Shown: positions 56,901-64,000 of the stretch, one piece after another
Position numbering within the stretch: the first letter of the stretch is position 1
Layout of the letters: each line of letters opens with the position of its first letter
From: Bemisia tabaci
Taxonomy: Eukaryota > Arthropoda > Insecta > Hemiptera > Aleyrodidae
Direction of reading: 5' to 3'
Length of the DNA stretch: 64,000 nt
NCBI RefSeq assembly: GCF_918797505.1
Contig: NC_092795.1
Location: forward strand, 7,597,434-7,661,433
Position numbers and translations under genes: made by a program
The notes under the pieces: model-generated
Told to the model about the DNA's origin: nothing
Databases searched by the model: none
What the model saw: the letters and a program-made list of their open reading frames with translations, nothing else

Positions 56901-59506
56901 AGTAAAAAAACCATGATTAAAACAGGACAGCTACTATACCAGGAATGCATATTTTCTTGGAAAAGGACAAGTGTGCAGTGGCTATTAATAATCTTTGTCA
57001 GAGTGTCTGATCAGAGTGAGATCATATCACAAATCATACAGATGTTCAACGCGCTGCCCTGGAGTGTGAAGCTACACTTTCGCAATGCTGACCTAACGTC
57101 GTTCTTTATGGAGCTGCGTGCTTTCTTAATCGAAAAAGCATTCTTTAACCTTCAGGAACTTGTAGGCTACCTAGTATAATTTTACACTTGTACCATATGT
57201 ATATCTCTGTTCACCATGTACCGAATAAATGACGTGTGCCATAGCCTCGGCCAGAGGCTCAATTGTACAAATTATAAAATAAATAGGTAAATAAATAATC
57301 CATTGAATCTTTATGAATGTCTTTACTGGTTCTTAGTCCTAAACTCTAAATATTTAAAATTATATAATCGACTAACTGTAGCTAGTCAGTGGACCACTAG
57401 ACAAGGTACGAATTTAAGCACTCTGATACATGTTTTTAACCAGAATTTCATGTAGAACACGATTCTTGCATCAAAAATTACTGAAATCAACTCCTAACTA
57501 AGATATTGATGTTTTAACTCTACATTACATTGTCTACAGGAATTTTGAATTGCCCAGTCACAAGAAACTCAATATTCTACGTGAGTCAAATCGCGCATCA
57601 CAACGGTTTCCGCAAGCTTCTCAATCGAACATTGTGTCTTCCCCAACCTTTAAAGTTCAAAGAGTAAACAATTTGCCATAGCTGAGCCAAAGCGTCAAGA
57701 TTGAGGCTACTATATTTCCATATTGCAGAAACTGCTACGGTAACGTTTAGTGTGCAATTTGACTCACACAGACCATTGAGTTTTCATGAGCGGAAGGTTT
57801 GAATTCACGCATCAAGACACCTTAAATATCTTGGTTAGGAGTTGATTTCAGTAAATTTTGTTGCGCGAATTGTGTTCTACATGAAATTTTGATTAAGAAA
57901 CATGTATCAGAATGCTTAATTTCGTACATTGTCTAGTGGTCCATTATTTTACCACTTTCTATCTTAACTCTTATGATATTAATTAATTGATCCATTGTTG
58001 CTTCTACATTCATTATTTAAAATTTAAGCTAATTGTATATGTTTCCTGTATTGGAAGCTTACAATGAAATAAATCTTTAAAAAAAAAGAAAAAATTCAGA
58101 TTTAACATAGGTAAATAGTTTCCACTAAAACGCTGGTTAGGGAGGGCAGGGGAGGGATGGGCTAAATTATATTATTAGTAGAACCCAGATTCGTCATGCG
58201 TTAAAATCGATCTTAAAAGGCTTGGAGTTACAGGGCTTTTCAGGGCCCCACTCCATGATTTTATAAAGATTCTTTTGTGAATCTCACTTCATTTAACCCA
58301 TTTGTCTCATAAGACGAGTATACTTGTCAACGCGCGCCTAGGACATAGCTCAGTGACGAGTTAAATTGTGCCATCAGTCCGCGGCAATACACTTACAATG
58401 CCATCCATCGGAAAAATGAAAAAAAAAAAGACCAAAACAAACTCGTAGCAACGTTGACAGAGAGCGCAAATTAACTCGTTAACTGAGCTATGTTCCAGGC
58501 GCGCTCAGACAAGTATACTCATCAAATGAGGCGAATGGGTTAAACCCAGACTTTTCTTAGAATATATCACATTCTTTAGTCCTCGATTAATTAAATCTAC
58601 GGTCAAAATAGTCAGACTTGGTACATTACCTCTATATTTTTTATTTTCAGTGCATTATCAACATCTGTTGGCATCAATTTCTCTCTTTTAGCATGATGCA
58701 TGAATTTTGTAGCATCCTGAAAGCATAACATAAAATATTAATAGTTTTCAAATTTTAAAAAGACAGTCTAAAAACTTTGATTGGAATGTACTACTGTTAG
58801 AGAAGGACAGCAGGAAAACTTAAACACAAAGGTCCTTACTTGACATGATAATATTTCATTTCGTTTTTTTCCTTGAGGCAAGACGAGTTCAAGGCATAAT
58901 TTTAAACCATGTCTCCTTGCAGCTAGGAGTGACCTACAAAACTAAAAATATATCTGAGGTTTAATAGGTATTTTTATCTTGAAAAGACCAAAAAACTAGC
59001 GGAGAATACGGTTGAATGATCTCATAGTAAAGAATATATAATTGAAAACAGCTGCAGAGGTACCCCCTCGTAATATTTCCCATCTTCAAATTGAGATTTT
59101 GTTCTAAGGTAAAATCGGTACATATGGGTGAAAAATTATGTATACGAGGCTATAATTGAATGAACTTGAAAAAAGCTGTATGTAATTATTGATCTGAAAT
59201 GGTCGGGACATTGCAGTTGGGTGAATTTCGGCTCTAACAAGAATATACTTGATCACAGTTCATAGCGTTGACACCATTCTAACATTCAGGAAAAAAGCCA
59301 TGGAAATGGTCCGTTTTCTTTACACAAGGATAAACTAGAAGAACCTTTCGACTTACCTGTAAAAGAATCTTGAGTCTATATGATATATCATCCGCTAATT
59401 CTTTGGCGCCATCATCAGGTAGGTTCATAAGTCCGACACTTTCCGCAATAACTTTCATAGACTCTATAGAGAGTGAAGTACCATATCCAGGGTCCGCTTC
59501 AGCCAT
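47776..59506 (-). CDS. TAF6: TAF6, transcription initiation factor TFIID subunit 6 (spliced, 10 exons)
   Basis: TAF6 pairs with TAF9 through a histone fold in the nuclear TFIID complex, which loads TBP at promoters; in many animals it is also in SAGA. Ten exons with GT-AG borders and matching phases give 575 codons. Residues 13-79 ([13 protein letters not shown] to LKIKNIE) are the histone fold. Residues 80-181 include IPFRFASGG and [18 protein letters not shown], typical of TAF6. Residues 190-420 form the HEAT domain ([40 protein letters not shown]). The rest is Ala/Thr/Ser-rich with [10 protein letters not shown]. The start is the ATG at 59506; a TTG further upstream in frame is not needed. 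Family members are about 600-680 residues, so a short C-terminal piece is missing. The last seen donor is weak (AAAG|GTACTT); reading through it adds 26 residues, with a poly-phenylalanine run, and stops at 47695. Introns carry several transposons. Confidence 0.95.
48539..48651 (-). CDS. TAF6: TAF6 exon 9
   Basis: The exon is 113 bp and encodes [20 protein letters not shown] then [15 protein letters not shown]. The QKYVIVS motif recalls QKYIVVS in vertebrate TAF6. Confidence 0.9.
49488..49613. mobile_element. TTGTCGCCCTCC palindromic MITE in TAF6 intron 8
   Basis: The left end TTGTCGCCCTCCTGACAAAA and the right end TTTTGTCGGGAGGGCAACAA are inverted copies. Inside are facing blocks ACGTAACTGCA and TGTAGTTATG. 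It is about 126 bp and non-coding. Confidence 0.75.
49704..49899 (-). CDS. TAF6: TAF6 exon 8
   Basis: The exon is 196 bp. It starts [20 protein letters not shown] and turns into an Ala/Thr/Ser-rich tail. The donor G|GTTAGT is in phase 1. Confidence 0.92.
50694..50842 (-). CDS. TAF6: TAF6 exon 7
   Basis: The exon is 149 bp and encodes [18 protein letters not shown] and AGHIKHLLV, near the end of the HEAT domain. The donor GTG|GTCAGT was chosen because it keeps the phase with exon 8. Confidence 0.9.
51593..51827 (-). CDS. TAF6: TAF6 exon 6
   Basis: The exon is 235 bp, HEAT domain: [37 protein letters not shown] and [11 protein letters not shown]. It ends in phase 1. Confidence 0.95.
52445..52624 (-). 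CDS. TAF6: TAF6 exon 5
   Basis: The exon is 180 bp, 60 codons, HEAT domain: [20 protein letters not shown] and [20 protein letters not shown]. Both splice sites fit the consensus. Confidence 0.95.
53398..53533 (-). CDS. TAF6: TAF6 exon 4
   Basis: The exon is 136 bp. One base completes a glycine codon, and 45 codons follow. They include [20 protein letters not shown], the first HEAT helix region. The donor is GCT|GTAAGT. Confidence 0.95.
53976..54145 (+). repeat. 170-bp direct repeat, left copy
   Basis: It is identical in length and, apart from two substitutions, in sequence to 56129-56298. It directly precedes the LINE and is probably an unusually long target-site duplication. Confidence 0.9.
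54146..56128 (+). mobile_element. 5'-truncated RTE-like LINE in TAF6 intron 3
   Basis: This non-LTR retrotransposon lies antisense to TAF6. It starts inside the reading frame, so the endonuclease domain is missing. The 3' untranslated part is only ~20 bp and ends in an (AT)n tail, which is typical of RTE-clade elements. Both sides carry the same 170 bp. The low divergence of the two flanks (2 of 170) points to a recent insertion. Confidence 0.85.
54147..56108 (+). pseudogene. LINE reverse transcriptase with one internal stop
   Basis: One frame of 653 codons is open apart from TAA at 55395-55397. Reverse transcriptase signatures appear in order: [18 protein letters not shown] (about residue 168), [46 protein letters not shown] (first catalytic Asp, about residue 300), [13 protein letters not shown], and [10 protein letters not shown] with the catalytic FADD at residues 401-404. 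After the stop come [33 protein letters not shown] and the C-terminal [15 protein letters not shown] found in RTE-like elements. There is no start codon because of the 5' truncation. The nonsense codon sits just after the catalytic core, so the copy is dead. Confidence 0.9.
56129..56298 (+). repeat. 170-bp direct repeat, right copy
   Basis: It repeats 53976-54145 with two substitutions (at the ACGTGCC and AAAATTGG positions). It follows the (AT)n tail of the LINE without a gap. Confidence 0.9.
56587..56891 (-). CDS. TAF6: TAF6 exon 3
   Basis: At 305 bp the longest exon, it encodes the conserved linker with [20 protein letters not shown] and [20 protein letters not shown]. It ends at a phase-2 donor GG|GTGAGT. 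Confidence 0.95.
57385..57950. mobile_element. ACTAGACAAGG-type inverted-repeat element in TAF6 intron 2
   Basis: Ends TGGACCACTAGACAAGGTAC and, inverted, GTACATTGTCTAGTGGTCCA frame ~560 bp. The arms share TCATGTAGAACAC and TTACTGAAATCAACTCC. It is non-coding. A decayed relative lies at 44815-45430. Confidence 0.8.
58297..58539. mobile_element. piggyBac-like MITE with TTAA target in TAF6 intron 2
   Basis: TTAA flanks a 243-bp element on both sides. The left end CCCATTTGTCTCATAAGACG and the right end TCAAATGAGGCGAATGGG are inverted, with shared GAGTATACTTGTC inside. A TTAA duplication with CCC-type ends is the known piggyBac signature. Confidence 0.8.
58630..58716 (-). CDS. TAF6: TAF6 exon 2
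   Basis: Eighty-seven bp, 29 codons, encode [20 protein letters not shown] and the following NALKIKNIE. This completes the histone fold. The acceptor is TTTCAG|GATGCT and the donor GAG|GTAATG. Confidence 0.95.
59357..59506 (-). CDS. TAF6: TAF6 exon 1
   Basis: Codons 1-50 run from ATGGCTGAAGCG to the donor CAG|GTAAGT. They encode the N-terminal part of the histone fold ([20 protein letters not shown], helix alpha 1 and the start of alpha 2). The phase at the donor is 0. Confidence 0.95.
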
Positions 59507-60440
59507 GATGGTCAAAGATCAAAATGACTGTTTATTAAGCAAAAGTTTCTGGTTTGTAAACATCAAATTATGAGAGGGTTTGAAGAAATTTTAAAGCGTG
59601 AAAGAACACACATACAAACACAACCACCTGATAAGTAGGTTCTGAAAGTTCTGATCATTGTAGTTTGAAACTAAACGATAAAGAATTTGAAATTTCAGCC
59701 GGCTGTCGTTAAAAACCTGTCGAGAAAGTTAGTAATGAAATTGTAGAGCTGAAAACTACGAGATTGCCAAAAAAAACGAAAAAGTCGGAAAAAGTACAGG
59801 TAAATATTTATTTTACGGCCGAAAACACAAACTTAACCTCAACGGAAATTCAACGCGAAAACTTCGAATATCATCAAACATCGGAGAACACGTCAGCGTT
59901 GTTCGTTGGTGATACGTCATCATCAAAGCCCGCGCGCGCGAAGTTCAAATATTTTCAAATTTTTTGGCGCGCTCCGAAAGTGCGCATGTTTATAAACGTT
60001 ACTATTCAACAATGTGTTTTTTTGACTCTGCTTGAAATTAGATCATATTGACAAATCGCACATGAGACGGGTCTTATTCAATGTAATTTTGCTTCTCTAA
60101 TATTCTTAAATACTAGTTTTCACCGTATATAGTAATAATTTCAAGAGATAACTCTTCAACGGTAGACTTAAAATTATTTTTCTTTAGGATGAAAGTGATC
60201 AATTACCCTTAAATTTTTTATTATTATTGTTTAGGGTTATCAATTATGGTATATTATGATGCAATTTTAAATAACTTAAAATTAGTCTGCATTGATGTAT
60301 GACATTCTTAAATATACGGGCACGAAAAATAGTGCGATGATTGCGAGCAAGGTATTGACTAATCACAAAACTCCATTCCACCATCGCCTTCGTATTGTTT
60401 TGTTAATAGAAAAAAACAAACTTTCAATAATCGACCTGCT
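59507..60440. promoter_or_regulatory. TAF6 promoter region and upstream DNA
   Basis: The 5' end of TAF6 must lie here. No TATA box at a convincing distance was seen. A CG-rich word (CCCGCGCGCGCGAAG) near 59930 and a TGACGTCA-like half site (TACGTCATCATC) near 59914 are present. A plus-strand frame from 59764 lacks an ATG and is not supported as a gene. Confidence 0.3.
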
Positions 60441-60446
60441 GGACCA

Positions 60447-60934
60447 GGACCCTAGTAGCAGAACCACATAAGGAAAAGATAAATATTATGTACGAAAGTT
60501 AATTTTTTTTTAATATAATGCATGCATACAAAAGTGTTAAAAGTGAACATTTTTATGTAACCATTATATAAAAAAATGTTATAATTTTCGTGAGCTTTTC
60601 GCGAACATACAAAAAATTCTTCTAATTCGCGAAAAGCTCACGAAAATGATGACCTATTTTTTTTACATAATCGTTACATAAAAATGTTCACTTTTAAAAC
60701 TTTCGTATGCATGCGTTATATGAAAAAATAAAAAATGTGTGTTTAAAAAAAAATTACCTTATCTAGCTTTTATCATTTTTCATATATTACGGTAAGGTCT
60801 GAACTTTGATTTTTTTTATATAAGCGTTACACGTTTTTTATATAAAACGATCATTTAGATAACAGATATGTTTTTTTATTCTTTTTTTTTAGAAAAACAA
60901 AAATTTGTTCTACTACTAGGGGACCACTCTACGT
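60447..60934. mobile_element. palindromic element
   Basis: The left end GGACCCTAGTAGCAGAACCA faces TTGTTCTACTACTAGGGGACC on the right. An inner palindrome at about 60510-60735 has perfect arms (TTTTCGTGAGCTTTTCGCGAA and its inverse). It is AT-rich and non-coding. Confidence 0.75.
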
Positions 60935-61269
60935 CATCCACCCAACGGATCGGGCGGGAGATATGAAATGAAGTGGGTGACAGGATCTGCACAGTAACTG
61001 ACCTCAGTGTTTAGTTCATGGCTTCCCATTATCTCTCTTCAAACCCGCAGATCTCTGCACTTGCACATGCACAGCTATCGAACTAATTCAGGGGGTCATT
61101 GCATCGGACTGATTTTGAGAGGTCAATCATGCAACACCTAATGCGTTGCTCCCTATCTTAAGTCTTGCCTCACCATGAGGTAAAAAACCATCGTGCCAGT
61201 TCGAAAATTATAGTATAAGTCCTTTCTGTATACCCAATTCATATTCCGAAGAGGTACACATTGATGGTC

Positions 61270-61640
61270 AAGGTACGAAATCACATATCGGCGGTGTAAT
61301 TTAGGCAATCACATAACTCGGTTTCCGATGTCGCAGACTTCCTGTCATACTTCATTTTTTAAACGGCAAAGTACTAAACGGTAATTTTTTAAAAATGCAG
61401 TGATTTTTTTTCTCTGTACGAAGAGAAAGTCTACAAAAACTTCAAGGAATAATGTCAATTCGTTCTCCTTTGAAAAAAATAACATGGAGGCGGGGATTTT
61501 CATACACCGCAAACGAGATATGTGATTGCCGACTTACGCCGTTGATATTCTGTTTACACCGTTGCGGACATCCTGTCATTCTTTATTTTTTATTTTTTTT
61601 TTTTTTTTTGGAGGGGGGAGAGAACTCGTCAACGTAATTT
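61270..61640. mobile_element. degraded inverted-repeat element
   Basis: It shares TGTCGCAGACTTCCTGTCAT and GCAAACGAGATATGTG with the block at 45769-46010. A T-tract near 61587 interrupts the right side. Ends are uncertain. Confidence 0.5.
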
Positions 61641-61829
61641 CTTGATAACTTCTTTAATTTTTCTACTCTGGTATCAGAATGATCTGTATATACTTGAAAA
61701 TATAAATTTGGCTTGTTTCTCTTTGAAAATTTAAAATAGGAGCATGCAGAAATTTTGAAATATCGCAATAGAGTCATGTATGTGGCTTCGCACTTGGTCA
61801 TCGATATACAGATCAATGAATAATTGAGC

Positions 61830-62803
61830 TACATTTTGTGACAAGGAATCGATCTCTCTGGCATATCTTTAAAAGCTCCTGCACCGGAATAAAAGCATTG
61901 CTATATATAATATCCACCACCATGGGTGAAGTAGTAACTGCATTTTGCCAAAAATGGGACCTGCAATAATAGGGGTGAAAAAAGTAGCCATGGGATTTTT
62001 CCAAGAAAGCAAAAGAACGCTTCCCAAAATTTACCAAACAAGATTGCTAACGTTACCAACAATTTTCGGGAATCGCAAAAATGAGATTAATAACCTTGGC
62101 AATCCTTCTTCCCTTCTTTAAAAATTAAAAGAATTTTGCGCAACGTTTTTTTATGAAATATTAAAATAATGTTGAACGAACGATTGATAGTTAATTGATA
62201 ATCATATCGTCACATGAGTCATATTGTTCAGTTACTTGAAAACAAAGTCAATTTGATGATTCAAAAGTTAAACACATATTCTTTATCAAGTCGATTTGTT
62301 CTCTCGTATGTGTGTGCAGTGATTGATCAGTATTAAAATGCCCAATGTCGAAGCCTTTTGAGATTCCACTGATTATTATATTGACCTTAAATATAATCAA
62401 AGCGGAACTTCGGCGCTCTCTCGCTTTGCGCTGCAGTAACCGCAAAAATTGGCATATTTATAAGTTGTGGCCCATGAACCGCCAGAGATGTACATCGATT
62501 ACTTCGAGACTTGTCGTCCGGCCCGGATTTTGGTCGGTTTCCTGTAATCCTCCAACTCTCTCGGTACTGGGATTTTTATTCAACGAACGAAAAGTACCGA
62601 ACCGCATTTCCTCCTTGATGCCGAGGGAAAAAGTATGGTAATAAATCGTAAGCTCCCTTTTTTATTTATTTTAAGAACATTTTTATATTCATTATAGCTC
62701 ATTCTACAGATCTTTTCGGCCGAAATCCATGATTTTAGTGGGTATTGACAGTAAATAATTTCTAAATGAGGCCATATTCTTTACATAAATGGCATATAGA
62801 CTG

Positions 62804-62850
<47 letters not shown>

Positions 62851-62906
62851 AGTACATGATATTCCTCTGATTTTAGCAATAATATAAAAATCCTATTGGC
62901 TGCATA
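61830..62906. other. gene-free stretch
   Basis: A run of more than 40 adenines lies at about 62808-62849. No gene was seen. Confidence 0.35.
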
Positions 62907-63158
62907 CTGCGGTGTTAAGGAAAAACGCCGTATGAACATTCGAGAGTTGCCATATTTCCTTCAGTGAAATGTTTATTTTTTAGGAAAGTTAAGAATATTT
63001 TTCCTTTAAATTTTCAGAATCTTTAGTTAAATTGCAAACAAAATTATCTGAAAAATTGTGAGGAAAACATTCATAAGCTTATCAGGAATTTCGCGTTTTT
63101 TCAAAGGAAATTTGGCAACGCCTGAAGGTTTATACGGCGTTTATCCTTAGCTCAGCAG
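62907..63158. mobile_element. CTGCC-family MITE, copy 8
   Basis: A 252-bp copy has ends CTGCGGTGTTAAGGAAAAAC and TATCCTTAGCTCAGCAG. The flanks CATA and GATA differ at one base. Confidence 0.85.
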
Positions 63159-63447
63159 GATAGTTCCAGGCAAGAAACTTTCTTTGCATCCTGTTGAGTC
63201 TCATCAAATACTCGTGAATCATCTCGCAACCGCAGCCTCCAGATATATACGATCCTCGTGTGAATGATTGTCCTTTCATTCTTTTGCCGATGAAGTGTTG
63301 ATATTTCATTACCTTTCGGCAATAAAAACCCTCCGATTGATTAAATCTCTTCATAGATTCACCTTTTTTGCATACATCGATAGGAAAAACGATCATTTTA
63401 CGCACTACCATTAATGACTCCGACCGTGACCTTGGAGCACACACCAT
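63159..63447 (-). CDS. open frame next to a MITE, unrecognised
   Basis: An ATG at 63447 on the minus strand opens about 96 codons of mixed, non-repetitive composition (VFPIDVCKKGESMKRF, SGGCGCEMIHEYLMRLN) before the frame runs into the CTGCC-family element. If real, the element has truncated the gene or the gene has a splice site at this place. I do not recognise the protein. Confidence 0.2.
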
Positions 63448-63523
63448 TTACGCACACTTCAACACATCAGCTATGATTACGGTCCGATGATCGTGATCAG
63501 TCGTCTGTTCAACCAGTAAGTCG

Positions 63524-63883
63524 CACAGTGGGGCAAGCCATTTGGAAAGATCGGAAATGAACTTTTTGACTAAAACTGCAATTTTTGGTGTTTATTATGA
63601 AACATATTAAAGTTTACGAGGTGTCTCTTAAAGACAAATTTACAAGAAAACCAATCGAGACAGTAAAATTCCAATTTTTCTATTGACGAAGTTTTTTTTT
63701 TTTTTATTAAAATAAAATGTACTACTGCCCCTCACGGAGCATTAATTACATAGATGTTAACTTAAGCTTAAAGCTAATCTTAAAACTAATATTATAAGAT
63801 TTTGTTTTTAATTAAGACGAAAGTATGAACTTTTAAAATTCCCACATTATGTCAGACCTCTCAAATTAATTCGCTACACTGTA
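63524..63883. mobile_element. Transib-like element, diverged copy 3
   Basis: It begins CACAGTGGGGCAAGCC. In its first ~140 bp it aligns with the reverse complement of the copies at 12441 and 38924 (TTTTTGACTAAAACTGCAA and others). The far end is eroded (CTACACTGTA), and the flanks give no clean duplication. Confidence 0.55.
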
Positions 63884-64000
63884 TGGCAATATGCAGAGTG
63901 GTCAAACTAAACGTATATTCCTCTGTATCTCGTACGAACCATTCACTATCGGTAAGGATTTTCATAGATGTTGGCAACGCCTGCGATACAACTCGCCTCA

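Noticed and set aside
58840..58935. Possible extra TAF6 exon between exons 1 and 2
   Set aside because: In the required phase it meets a stop after nine codons, and exons 1 and 2 already join in frame.
59764..60051. Plus-strand gene divergent from TAF6
   Set aside because: The frame begins without ATG, has no family match and lies in the likely TAF6 promoter.

Overview
The window looks like nuclear DNA of an insect. It is AT-rich, dense in short inverted-repeat transposons, has an interstitial TTAGG tract (the usual arthropod telomere repeat), and holds one spliced host gene that reads as the TFIID subunit TAF6. The style of repeats would suit a hemipteran such as a whitefly, but nothing here proves the species. 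There are no bacterial operons, no CRISPR array and no recognisable tRNA or rRNA gene.

Host gene. TAF6 lies on the minus strand from the ATG at 59506 down to at least 47776. Ten exons join in perfect phase to 575 codons: histone fold, linker, HEAT domain and a low-complexity C-terminal part. Its 3' end is unresolved. Its introns carry a 5'-truncated RTE-like LINE (54146-56128) between 170-bp direct repeats, a TTAA-flanked piggyBac-like MITE (58297-58539) and other inverted-repeat elements.

Accessory DNA, left to right. Positions 1-14785 are a patchwork of MITEs, foldback palindromes, a TTAGG tract and a CpG-rich block (7650-8100). Positions 14786-31525 are a tandem array of ~480-bp units. 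The array is interrupted between 15831 and 30623 by what reads as a single 14.8-kb insertion with CAGGGTTCCCAGC ends and a 5-bp TTATA duplication. Inside it are nested hAT elements, several palindromes, an FB-like element with long inverted arms, two candidate gene exons, and a GC-rich block with a five-fold two-box motif. Positions 31842-32023 hold a row of eight short hairpins with three-base loops. Positions 32617-33343 are a dimeric tandem repeat. A frameshifted SGNH/GDSL-hydrolase-like gene is at 34144-34766. Positions 36000-41903 hold three kinds of tandem repeat, including a higher-order satellite and a 36-bp minisatellite. Positions 42000-47700 are gene-poor with further elements.

Several mobile families can be defined here because independent copies share ends, length and target-site duplications (TSDs): a CTGCCGTGC family (~253 bp, 4-bp TSD), a GGACTRCATTTTGC family (~137 bp, AATT/ATTT TSD), a Transib-like family (233 bp, CACAGTGG ends, CGWCG TSD), and a 165-bp hAT family (8-bp TSD in one copy). 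Only TAF6 is clearly a functioning host gene. Everything else is mobile, repetitive, broken or unrecognised.
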